Assembly: GCA_025458035.1 (NCBI GenBank)
Contig: JALOTH010000006.1
Span: 1 to 40,333, forward strand
Direction of reading: 5' to 3'
DNA: 40,333 nt
DNA from: Rhodospirillales bacterium
GTDB taxonomy: Bacteria > Pseudomonadota > Alphaproteobacteria > Rhodospirillales > Defluviicoccaceae
The first letter of the stretch is position 1; the number at the start of each line of letters is the position of its first letter. Below the pieces are notes generated by a model. The model had not been told where the DNA came from. It ran no database searches and worked only from the letters and a program-made list of their open reading frames with translations. The position numbers and the translations under genes are program-made. This document shows, in pieces, positions 29,246 to 36,646 of this stretch.

Positions 29246-29691
29246 GGATGTTCGACCGACACGCCGCTGATCATCAGGTCGAGGGTGTCGATCGAGACCT
29301 GGTTGGTATTGGCGTCGAACGTCGGCGCCGCCAGCTTGACCGGCACCGCCTTGGCGATCCGCCAGACCACCACCGGCTTGCCCTTCTCGTCGCAAAGGCT
29401 GACGGCGATCGCCCGCGCCGCCGCGCCGGACGCGATCAGCCAGTCGTAGAGAAAGCCCCCGCGCGCCACCGTGCCCTTTTTCAGCGTCATGGGCGTGTAC
29501 TTGGGGAAGCGGTAGCGGGTCAGCTGCTCGCCTTCGGAAAAACTGAGCCCGTGCCGGTAGGTCACCGTTTCGCACTCGATGTTCAGCCCCGAGGCTTCGG
29601 CAAAGCTCACCGATTCCCCGTCCACCGTTACCCGAAAGTTGTAGACGGGAAGCGGGTAGCTGGCTTTCTGAACGGCGGCGCTCTCAGCCAT
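29242..29691 (-). CDS. Tube protein, T4 gp19-like (second tube paralogue)
   Basis: This 149-residue protein starts at ATG 29691, 8 bases after the preceding tube gene. The motif YPLPVYNFRVTVDG, then FAEASGLNIE, LKKGTVARGGFLYDWLI and the C-terminal TFDANTNQVSIDTLDLMISG parallel tube paralogue 1 almost segment for segment. The pair therefore arose by duplication. It should form part of the inner tube. Its stop codon is buried in the hairpin at 29205-29245. The reading frame extends further upstream but only by overlapping the other tube gene. Confidence 0.9.
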   Translation of the reverse strand: MAESAAVQKASYPLPVYNFRVTVDGESVSFAEASGLNIECETVTYRHGLSFSEGEQLTRYRFPKYTPMTLKKGTVARGGFLYDWLIASGAAARAIAVSLCDEKGKPVVVWRIAKAVPVKLAAPTFDANTNQVSIDTLDLMISGVSVEHP

Positions 29692-29699
29692 CGGCGGTC

Positions 29700-30173
29700 T
29701 TACGCTTCCTCGATGGTGATGCCGTCGGCGCGCAACTCCATGGTCTCCAGCGCCACGTCGTTGGACTTGGCGTCGAAGGCGGGGCCATCGAGCTTGGTCG
29801 GGAACGCGTTGATGATCTTCCAGCTGATCACCGGCGCGCCGCTCTCGTCGCACAGACGCACGAAGATGTCTTTCTTTTCGATCTGATTGAGCGTTGTCGC
29901 GCTGATCCACTTGTACAGCGCGGCGACGCTGGTTGCCCGTGCCACCCCCTTCTTCAGGGTGACGTTGGTTGCCGTCGGCTGCGAGGGCATGTGCATCACC
30001 CGCGGCCCCGGCGCCCCGCTTTCGATCGGGCTCTCCTTGAAGGTTGTCGCCTCAAAGCCGATCGACAGTCCGGAAACCTCGGAAAAGGCGACGGCGTCGG
30101 CGCCGATCTCGACGCGGAAGTTGTAGACGGGAAGGGGATAGGCCTTCTTGATGTCCTGAGCGGAAACGGCCAT
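29700..30173 (-). CDS. Main tube protein, T4 gp19-like (Afp1 type)
   Basis: This 157-residue protein carries YPLPVYNFRVEIG, FSEVSGLSIGFE, VTLKKGVARATSVAALYKWI, VRLCDESGAPVISWKIINAFP and MELRADGITIEEA, the standard gp19/Hcp-like tube signature of contractile injection systems. GGAGG lies 9 bases before the ATG, the best ribosome binding site in this part of the operon, as expected for an abundant structural protein. It follows the sheath gene after a 76-base gap and precedes its paralogue by 8 bases. Confidence 0.93.
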   Translation of the reverse strand: MAVSAQDIKKAYPLPVYNFRVEIGADAVAFSEVSGLSIGFEATTFKESPIESGAPGPRVMHMPSQPTATNVTLKKGVARATSVAALYKWISATTLNQIEKKDIFVRLCDESGAPVISWKIINAFPTKLDGPAFDAKSNDVALETMELRADGITIEEA

Positions 30174-30249
30174 CGAACGTTACCTCCAACAAGCCTTCGA
30201 CAGAATTCGGGGACCGGCCGGCCGCCGTGGCGGCGCCGCCGGCCCGGCC

Positions 30250-31926
30250 TTAGGCTTCCTGCAGCTTGTGCATGAAGCGGATGATGACGAACTCGGCGGG
30301 CCGCACGGCGGCGATGCCGATCTCGACGATCAGCCGCCCTTCCAGCACATCCTGCGGCGTCATCGTCTTGCCGAGGCCGACATTGACGTAGTAGGCGGCG
30401 TCCGGCGTCGAGCCCGCCAGCGCGCCCCGTTCCCACAGGCCATAAAGGTAGCTCTCGATCATGCCCTTGACCTTGAGCCAGGTGGTGGCGTCGTTGGGCT
30501 CGAAGACGGCGAAGGCACTCGCTTTCTTCGTCGATTCTTCGATGGTGATGAACAGCCGGCGCACCGGCACGTAGCGCCACTCGTTGTCGTTGCCGGCGAG
30601 GGTGCGCGCGCCCCAGACGAGGGTGCCCTTGCCGGTGAAGTCGCGGATGGCGTTGATCGACTTGCCGGCGGTGGGATCGACGTTCAAGCTTTCCTGCTGG
30701 GCGTCGGTGATCTTCGCCGTCGGGCCGGTGACGGCGAAGACGCTGACGTTCGCCGGCGCCTTCCACACGCCGCGGTCGCGGTCGACCCGCGCATAGATGC
30801 CGGCCATCGTCGCGCTCGGCGGCAGCGTCACCCGCTGCTTGCCCATCGCCTCCTTGATCTTGTTGTACAGCGCCGTCTGCGAGGTCTTGAGGCTGGCGAG
30901 CGTCGCTTTCGCGCCGGGACCGCCGCCGACCTTGGGCAGGCTGACGCCGGCGGCGGCGGTGGCGGCGACGGTGGCGGAGCCGTCATCGTCCTGCTTGACG
31001 TCGAAGCCGCCCGTCGGGTTCGCTGCCTTGAAGGTGGTCCACGCCGCGGCGATGTCGGCGCCGGTCTTCGTCGCGGTGTTGGTGATCGTCAGCTGGGTGG
31101 TGGCCGCATCGATGGCGAACGCCAGGGCGACCGCGCCGTCGCCGGCGACGATCACCACCTTTGGCGCCTCCGCCTCGCCGCCCGTATGGCTGACGACGAT
31201 CCCCTTGCCAGCCTCCGGCCGCTTCAGTTCCCGCAAGGTGGGCGGGACGACCATGCCGGCGGTTTCGACCTCGACGCCGACTTCGGTGAACTCGAAATTC
31301 AAGGTGGTGGCGAGGTAGGGATGATAGGCGGCGGCGTAGGACAGATAATCGGTGCCGATGCCATTGCGGAACTCACTCACCTTGCCGCCGGGCACGTCGA
31401 GGACGAGGAAGCGGTCCTTTAACGTGTTGCACTGGCTGAGCGCCGCCTGACACACCTCGAAGTAGTCCGCCTCGGCCAGCAGCACGGCGTCGCTGAGCAC
31501 GATCAGCGTCGGCTCGTCCTCCTTTTCGAGGAGCGCCAGGCCGTTGAGGAAGTCCTGCTTGGCGATCGCCTTGTCGAAGTTGCCCAGCGATATGATGTAG
31601 CACGGGCCGCCGCCATTCTTGAAATAGTGACTGATGCAGTAGTAAAGGAGGCGGTCGGGTGCCGGCTTGTCATTGGGCTTTGGTTGTATGCTCTCGATGT
31701 CGACTTGGCCGGTCGCTGGGTTGGCGGCGGTCTTTACCGTAAATTCGGTGGGCTTGGCGCCGCCGAACAGCGTTTCGAACTCAAGCAGCGTGCTCACTTG
31801 AGCGACGCCGCCGCCCTTGGCGGTGTAGCCGAAGAAGGCGGGGACGGCGGTAGAGACTTCCGCCACCGACGGCGGCAGGGTCGAGATCTCTTCGACGTAC
31901 ACACCGGGAGTTTTGTAAATTTTCAT
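30250..31926 (-). CDS. Contractile sheath protein (Afp2 type)
   Basis: This 558-residue sheath subunit opens with KTPGVYVEEISTLPPSVAEVSTAVPAF, the sheath N-terminal arm. The conserved C-terminal half contains TLVWGARTLAGNDNEWRYVPVRRL, FAVFEPNDATTWLKV and LIVEIGIAAVRPAEFVIIRF. Between about residues 215 and 350 there is a variable Thr/Ala/Gly-rich domain (AGDGAVALAFAIDAA, QLTITNTATKTGADIAA, VKQDDDGSATV) that should lie on the outer surface. Afp has three sheath genes. Only one is seen here, so the sheath is probably homopolymeric. It lies 22 bases after the 367-residue unknown gene. Confidence 0.95.
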   Translation of the reverse strand: MKIYKTPGVYVEEISTLPPSVAEVSTAVPAFFGYTAKGGGVAQVSTLLEFETLFGGAKPTEFTVKTAANPATGQVDIESIQPKPNDKPAPDRLLYYCISHYFKNGGGPCYIISLGNFDKAIAKQDFLNGLALLEKEDEPTLIVLSDAVLLAEADYFEVCQAALSQCNTLKDRFLVLDVPGGKVSEFRNGIGTDYLSYAAAYHPYLATTLNFEFTEVGVEVETAGMVVPPTLRELKRPEAGKGIVVSHTGGEAEAPKVVIVAGDGAVALAFAIDAATTQLTITNTATKTGADIAAAWTTFKAANPTGGFDVKQDDDGSATVAATAAAGVSLPKVGGGPGAKATLASLKTSQTALYNKIKEAMGKQRVTLPPSATMAGIYARVDRDRGVWKAPANVSVFAVTGPTAKITDAQQESLNVDPTAGKSINAIRDFTGKGTLVWGARTLAGNDNEWRYVPVRRLFITIEESTKKASAFAVFEPNDATTWLKVKGMIESYLYGLWERGALAGSTPDAAYYVNVGLGKTMTPQDVLEGRLIVEIGIAAVRPAEFVIIRFMHKLQEA

Positions 31927-31948
31927 CTCTCGCCTCGCCGTCTGAAAG

Positions 31949-33052
31949 TTAATCCGCGATCACCGTAACGACTTCATAGAGGACTTCACGGGCCGGCGTG
32001 GCCGAGGGGCCGGCCACGCGCAGGGCTGCGAAATTATGCAGCCCAGGGTTGGGCAGGGCGGCGAACAGCCGGTTCGCCCCCGCATGCAGTTCGAGATTTT
32101 TCACCGGCGACTGCCGACAGGGAACCGGCGCGTCGGACACGAAGCGGATGATCCGCCGGCCGCCATGGCGCCGGGCGAGGTCGAGGGCCACCGCGTCGCC
32201 CGCATCCGGCTGGGCCGATACCTCGCGGCGGCCGCCATCGCCGAAAACGATGCGCGGGGCGCCATTGCCGGGGCTGGCATCGACGATGCGCAACTGCGCC
32301 AGCGGCGTCGGCAGCGTCGTCACCAGGTAATAGCACCAGCTCACCGCCTTGGCGGCGAACGGGATCTGAAAGCGGCGCGGCCGTCCGGCGGCGAGGCTCG
32401 CCTGCAGCAGGGCATCGTCAACGACGATCGCCACGTCCGCGAACACGTCGGGCCGCCGCGGCGGCAGCACGGGATAGGACAGGGAGAACGCCTCGCCCGC
32501 GGCGGCGGCGCGGCTGTCGACGCGGATTTGCCGGCGCGCGGGATCGTAAGCCTTGATGCCGGTGACGGCGCCGCCGGCGGCGACCGCAAGGTCGGCGAGG
32601 GTGCTGTCCGGCCGCGGCCGTCCCGCCAGCACGAAGGTCTCGTCGGCATCGGGGCGCTGCACCGTCAGCGTTTCCGCGGCGCGGGACGGGCGGTCGATCA
32701 GCCGCAGCGACAGCGGATCGGCGACGGCCACGCCGCTGTTGGTAAACACCGGCGCCGCCTTGCCGTCGACATCGCCGAGCTCGGTGAACAGGGGAAGATT
32801 CGGCGAGCGCAGGCGCAGCAGGAATTCCAGCGTCGGCGGCGATGCCAGCGACGCAAAGGGCTGGCCAGCGGGATTGAGGCCGGCGAACACCCGGATCTGA
32901 TCGCCGGCGGGTTTGCAGATCAGGCGCAATCCCCGCATCGTCGCCGACGCCGCGGCGGTGGGCTCGATGGCGAAATCGGCGCATCGGCCGTCGGTGTAGA
33001 AGGCATGGGTGACGCGCAGATCAAACAGCGGCGCGACCTGAGTGGACGACAT
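31949..33052 (-). CDS. Unknown protein between the tail terminator and sheath genes
   Basis: This 367-residue protein has no domain I can name. It is beta-rich and Pro/Arg/Ala-rich, with no signal peptide or membrane segment. Segments of note are LFDLRVTHAFYTDGRCADFAIEP at the start and, at the end, NLELHAGANRLFAALPNPGLHNFAALRVAG. A start at ATG 33052 makes it overlap the DUF4255 gene by 32 bases, which suggests coupled translation. Its place directly before the sheath gene argues for a structural or cap/terminator role in the particle. GC content is typical, unlike the DUF4255 gene before it. Confidence 0.8.
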   Translation of the reverse strand: MSSTQVAPLFDLRVTHAFYTDGRCADFAIEPTAAASATMRGLRLICKPAGDQIRVFAGLNPAGQPFASLASPPTLEFLLRLRSPNLPLFTELGDVDGKAAPVFTNSGVAVADPLSLRLIDRPSRAAETLTVQRPDADETFVLAGRPRPDSTLADLAVAAGGAVTGIKAYDPARRQIRVDSRAAAAGEAFSLSYPVLPPRRPDVFADVAIVVDDALLQASLAAGRPRRFQIPFAAKAVSWCYYLVTTLPTPLAQLRIVDASPGNGAPRIVFGDGGRREVSAQPDAGDAVALDLARRHGGRRIIRFVSDAPVPCRQSPVKNLELHAGANRLFAALPNPGLHNFAALRVAGPSATPAREVLYEVVTVIAD

Positions 33053-33617
33053 TCATTGACGATCCGGCAACGGGTGAGGTGGACTTCGCCTGCTGATCTT
33101 CGAAAACGACTGTCTTGACCTTGTAGAGAACGGACGGGTGGTAGGTCGTACGCAATGCATTCCACAAGTCGTTCTGCTCTGAAAATGGCAGCGTCAGTAA
33201 TTCCATAATCAATCTATCGATGCCGTCCGCCAGAGACGGCGCGTTGCGTTGGTCGAAAACGCGATTGACTTGAAAGTATTGAATAATCTTCGAAAGATGG
33301 GCGAGCGATTGCTCGTACTGTTTGAAGCGAGCGACGAAGATCACGCACAGATTGACCCGGATGTCCGGTTGCGCGCTGTACGCCGTTCCGTCCGCCGCCA
33401 CCCGCGAATAGGGATCGGCGGCGCGCAATATCGGTTCTTCCTCGACATTGATGAGGAGAAGGGTAACGGCGCCGAGCTTGAAGGAGACCGGGTCCATCTT
33501 CTCCCCGTCAAGAAAAACGACCTTGTCTTCGAGACCATCGCCGCCGTCGACGGCGCCATCGCGACCGAGATGCGCATTCAATTCGTTTTTGAGAAACAGC
33601 AATACGCCATCAATCAC
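33021..33617 (-). CDS. Tail terminator/cap protein, DUF4255 family (Afp16/Pvc16 type)
   Basis: This 198-residue protein starts with GTG 33617. MIDGVLLFLKNELNAHL, VTLLLINVEEEPILR, PDIRVNLCVIFVARFKQYEQSLAHLSKIIQYFQ and LTLPFSEQNDLWNAL are the DUF4255 signature. In Afp-like particles this protein caps the distal end of tube and sheath. It is the first gene of the eCIS operon here, whereas afp16 is the last gene in the classical order. The gene is noticeably less GC-rich than its neighbours. The upstream GAGAT is a weak ribosome binding site. Confidence 0.93.
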   Translation of the reverse strand: MIDGVLLFLKNELNAHLGRDGAVDGGDGLEDKVVFLDGEKMDPVSFKLGAVTLLLINVEEEPILRAADPYSRVAADGTAYSAQPDIRVNLCVIFVARFKQYEQSLAHLSKIIQYFQVNRVFDQRNAPSLADGIDRLIMELLTLPFSEQNDLWNALRTTYHPSVLYKVKTVVFEDQQAKSTSPVAGSSMNVVHSGRAAV

Positions 33618-33825
33618 GGGTCATCTCGATGCCCAGTGCTCACCCTACACGGCAAGTGAACGAAAGAACGGATAGAATTAAGCTGCCCGGATCATTGCCC
33701 CGCCGCCGCGCCTCCGCTTTTTGTTTTCTTAGCCCTCATCCACCCATACCGCAATCGGAGGCCCTTCGCAAGGGAGACGTGGCCGGCGTTTGCCCCGCCG
33801 TCTGCTGCCGCCGGCGCAACCCGGA
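33618..33825 (-). other. Leader region of the eCIS operon
   Basis: This 208-base gap lies between the AraC-type gene and the first eCIS gene, both on the minus strand. It must hold the operon promoter if the operon is not read through from the regulator. I find no box pair good enough to call. An A-rich stretch (AAGAAAACAAAAAG on the minus strand, about 33717-33730) and a small hairpin CCCTTCGCAAGGG (33762-33774) are the only structures. Confidence 0.4.
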
Positions 33826-34800
33826 CTATCCCGCCGCCGCCGTCCCGCGGCTCTTGCGCCACGCCGCCGGCGGCACGCCGAAATGCCGGCGAAAGGCGCG
33901 GGCGAAGGCCGCCTCGGACTCATAGCCAACGTCGTAGCCGATCCGCGCCACGGCGTCCTGGCTCTGGCGCAAGCGGTGCGCCGCGACCTGCAGGCGCCAG
34001 CGCGCCAGGTAGTGCATCGGCGGCTCGCCGATCTGGCGGGTGAAGCGTTCGGCGAAAGCGGACCGGGATATGCAGGCCTCGCGCGCCAGCTCGTCGACCG
34101 TCCACGGCTCGGAGAGGCGCCCGTGAATGAGCGCCAGCGCACGCGCCACATAGGGGTCACGCAGTCCCGCCAGCCATCCCGTCTGGTCCGCTGGCAGCGC
34201 CTCGATGTGGTGGCGAACCGCTTCCACGAACAGGACTTCGGACAGCTTGGCGAGCACCGTGTCGGACCCGGCGCGCCCGGCCGCGATCTCGCCGGCGGCG
34301 AACTCGAAGGAGACGCGGATCCATTCGGCGGCGGCCCCCTGCTGGGTGTCCAGATGCAGCAGTGCCGGCAGCGCCGTGATCAACGGATTGACGCCGCAGT
34401 GCTGGCAGCCGAGAAAGCCGCAGATGACGCGGGTGCGCGCGCCGCCGCCGCCGTAATGGATCTCGGCGAGGCCGCCGTCGGTGGCGGGCGAAATGATCTC
34501 GTGCGAATCGGTGGCCGGCCGCGACAGGTCGCTGCCCATGCGGTGTTCGTCGTTGCGCGGCAGCACCACCGCCTGCCGCGCGTTCACCGCCACCGGCGGT
34601 CCGTCGGCGATCTGCACGAACATCCGGCCCTCGACCACGTAGTGATAGAGGATGATGTGCTCGACGCCGGTGAGCAGCGGGCCGCAGTCCTCGGGTGTTG
34701 CCTGGGACACGATGCACCAGGGCTCGCTGAACTCGGCGTGCAGAAACACGCCGCCTTCCAGTCGCACCACCCGCAAGACATCCGAGAGTGCGTCAGCCAT
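33826..34800 (-). CDS. AraC-family transcriptional regulator with N-terminal cupin
   Basis: This 324-residue protein has an N-terminal cupin domain (about 1-190) of the Cupin_6 type: HYVVEGRMFVQI, PRNDEHRMGSDL, and TRVICGFLGCQHCGVNPLI with C127, C132 and C135. Two AraC-type helix-turn-helix motifs follow (about 215-315): WTVDELAREACISRSAFAERF and ARIGYDVGYESEAAFARAFRRHFG. It is divergent from the diiron gene (143-base gap) and reads towards the eCIS operon. The usual target of such a regulator is the divergent gene. Control of the eCIS operon is possible but unproven. Confidence 0.93.
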   Translation of the reverse strand: MADALSDVLRVVRLEGGVFLHAEFSEPWCIVSQATPEDCGPLLTGVEHIILYHYVVEGRMFVQIADGPPVAVNARQAVVLPRNDEHRMGSDLSRPATDSHEIISPATDGGLAEIHYGGGGARTRVICGFLGCQHCGVNPLITALPALLHLDTQQGAAAEWIRVSFEFAAGEIAAGRAGSDTVLAKLSEVLFVEAVRHHIEALPADQTGWLAGLRDPYVARALALIHGRLSEPWTVDELAREACISRSAFAERFTRQIGEPPMHYLARWRLQVAAHRLRQSQDAVARIGYDVGYESEAAFARAFRRHFGVPPAAWRKSRGTAAAG

Positions 34801-34943
34801 GGCGCCTCCCCCATTCCGGCGTTTCGGGCAAGTTAACCGGAGGTGCGGTCATTCCGCCAGAAATTTACTCGGGTACTCTCGGGACCGGCTGTGCGCCAGG
34901 CCGATCGGGGATCGACGGACCGGCGAGTGATGATGGAGACAGG

Positions 34944-35879
34944 ATGATGCCTGCAACGGCCGACGCCCTTGACAGCGACCGCTACGCCCGCTGCATCGCC
35001 GTATCGAAGCGGGTGCGCTGGGACATCGACAGCGACGTCATCCGCGGCCGCGCCTTCGCCCGCGAGGAGAAATTCCTTCCCGACGGCTTGTCGCGAGCGC
35101 ACCTGCTGACGTTCCTGTCCGCCGAGGAACAGCGCTATCTGAGCCAGGTCCAGGGGCGCACCTACGCCAACGTCTTCGCGCTGGTCGAGCGCTTCATCAA
35201 CGCCAAGGTGCTGGAGATGAGCCGCGATCACTGGCTCGGCGATCAGGTGGCCCTCGAGGCGCTCGTCCGCTTCTGCGACGAGGAACTGAAGCACCAGGAG
35301 CTGTTTCGGCGGATCGAGCGGATCGCCGCCGCCACCATGCCAGCCGGTTACGCCTTCGTCGCCGATGCCAACGCGGTGGCGCGCGCCGTCCTCAGCAAGG
35401 GCACGTGGGCCGTCTTCGCGCTGATCCTGCACATCGAGCTGTTCACCCAGGCGCACTACCGGGAGAGCATCGCCCTCGACGGCGCGCTGTCGCCGCTGTT
35501 CAAGGACGTGTTCCTCTACCACTGGCGGGAGGAGAGCCAGCACGCGATCCTCGATGAACTGGAGTGGCGGCGCCTCGATGCGACCCTCGGCGAGGAGGAG
35601 CGGGATCGCGGCGTCGACGAGTTCATCGCGCTCGTCGGTGACGTCGACGGGGTGCTGCGGGCGCAGGCGGCGGCGGACGGCCGGTATTTCGCCGCCACCT
35701 GCGGACGGATGCTCACCAACGACGAGATGGCGGCGCTCGCCGCCGGCATCCTCGCCGCCTACCGTTGGCAATACATCCTGTCGGGCGCGCGGCATCCGCA
35801 GTTCGTCGCCGTCCTGCACAGCCTGATTTCCGACGCCCAGGCCCGCCGCATCGATGCGGCGCTGGCGTCGCTGACGTGA
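34944..35879 (+). CDS. Ferritin-like diiron-carboxylate protein
   Basis: This 311-residue helical protein starts at ATG 34944 or 34947, with GGAG just upstream. It holds a full set of diiron ligands in the expected order: E82 (LVERFI), E114-x-x-H117 (DEELKHQELF), E165 (LHIELFTQAHY) and E197-x-x-H200 (WREESQHAILDE). It is therefore a diiron oxidase/oxygenase-type protein rather than an iron-storage ferritin, though the substrate is unknown. It is followed after 32 bases by an OsmC-type gene and is divergent from the AraC-type regulator. The trio may be a stress- or substrate-induced module. Confidence 0.82.
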   Translation: MMPATADALDSDRYARCIAVSKRVRWDIDSDVIRGRAFAREEKFLPDGLSRAHLLTFLSAEEQRYLSQVQGRTYANVFALVERFINAKVLEMSRDHWLGDQVALEALVRFCDEELKHQELFRRIERIAAATMPAGYAFVADANAVARAVLSKGTWAVFALILHIELFTQAHYRESIALDGALSPLFKDVFLYHWREESQHAILDELEWRRLDATLGEEERDRGVDEFIALVGDVDGVLRAQAAADGRYFAATCGRMLTNDEMAALAAGILAAYRWQYILSGARHPQFVAVLHSLISDAQARRIDAALASLT

Positions 35880-35911
35880 AGCCCAACCGATTACGGCACA
35901 GGGAGAGGTCC

Positions 35912-36487
35912 ATGATGGCCACGCAAACGGCAACGGTACCGCAGGCGGACGTGATCAACGGCGTCGACGTGACCCGGCTGCAGGAGACGGTGGAGGCGGT
36001 CCGGCACAACCCGGAAATCGGCAAGTTCCGCTTCCGCGCCAGCAACACCTGGCTCGGCGGCGATCACAATCGCTCGACCATCGACGGTTACTATGGCGCC
36101 TGCGCCGAGCATGACCGCGCCGGCCAGCCCTTCGTCATCGACAATGCGGAGCCGCCGGTGCTGCTCGGCAACGATGCCGGCGCCAATCCCGTCGAGCATC
36201 TGCTGAACGCGCTGGCGGCGTGCATGACGACGACGATGGCCTACCACGCGGCGGCCCGCGGCATCGCCATCGGCGCCATCGATACGGAGCTGGAGGGTGC
36301 GCTCGACCTGCGCGGCTTCCTCAACCTCGCGCCGGACGTGCGCAAGGGCTATCAGTCCATCCACGTGCGCATGCACGTGCAGGCCGACGCCGACCCCAAG
36401 CTCCTGCGGGAGTTGACGTCGTTCTCGCCGGTGTATGACGTCGTCTCCCGTTCGGTGCCGGTCGACGTGGTCATCGTGACGTACTAG
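35912..36487 (+). CDS. OsmC-family protein
   Basis: This 191-residue protein starts at ATG 35912 behind GGGAGAGG. The OsmC signature GNDAGANPVEHLLNALAACMTTTMAY contains E95 and C104, the expected first redox cysteine. The second cysteine of classical OsmC/Ohr (in a CPV motif) is replaced by Ser: S172 in FSPVYDVVS. It may therefore not be a standard thiol peroxidase. It follows the diiron gene by 32 bases, so the two are probably co-transcribed. Confidence 0.9.
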   Translation: MMATQTATVPQADVINGVDVTRLQETVEAVRHNPEIGKFRFRASNTWLGGDHNRSTIDGYYGACAEHDRAGQPFVIDNAEPPVLLGNDAGANPVEHLLNALAACMTTTMAYHAAARGIAIGAIDTELEGALDLRGFLNLAPDVRKGYQSIHVRMHVQADADPKLLRELTSFSPVYDVVSRSVPVDVVIVTY

Positions 36488-36554
36488 GCCGGGCGGCTTT
36501 GCCACGGCCGCGGCCGGCGGCCGATCGCCCACGGCAACGGAGGCTTGGCGGTTG

Positions 36555-36584
36555 TTGACGGCGGCTCCGCCCCGCGCCTATAAG
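36555..36584 (+). promoter_or_regulatory. Sigma-70 promoter of serC-serA
   Basis: TTGACG (36555-36560) and TATAAG (36579-36584) are separated by 18 bases. Each matches consensus at five of six positions, which makes this the best promoter in the window. A dyad GCCCCGC...GCGGGGC (36569-36575 and 36584-36590) spans the -10 box and could be an operator. Transcription would start near 36591. Confidence 0.7.
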
Positions 36585-36590
36585 CGGGGC

Positions 36591-36646
36591 GGGCCACGGC
36601 CTCCCAACGGGCCGCGACCCATCTGCAAGGATGGGAGCTGCAAGCC
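36591..36646 (+). ncRNA. Structured serC leader, candidate serC-motif RNA
   Basis: The 5' leader between the inferred start and the serC ATG has two hairpins: CGGCC (36597-36601) with GGCCG (36610-36614), and CCCATC (36618-36623) with GATGGG (36630-36635). The second overlaps the first three bases of the ribosome binding site GGGAG (36633-36637). A conserved RNA upstream of serC in Alphaproteobacteria is known as the serC motif. Position and layout fit, but I compared from memory. Confidence 0.55.

Noticed and set aside
11297-33617. Prophage or type VI secretion system
   Set aside because: There are no head, portal, terminase, lysis or integrase genes, and no TssJLM membrane complex. The AAA protein is Afp15-like rather than ClpV, and DUF4255, DUF5908 and the CIS tape measure indicate eCIS.
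33618-33825. A defined sigma-70 or sigma-54 promoter for the eCIS operon
   Set aside because: Candidate boxes match consensus too poorly (for example TTGCGG with TAAGAA), so no call is made.
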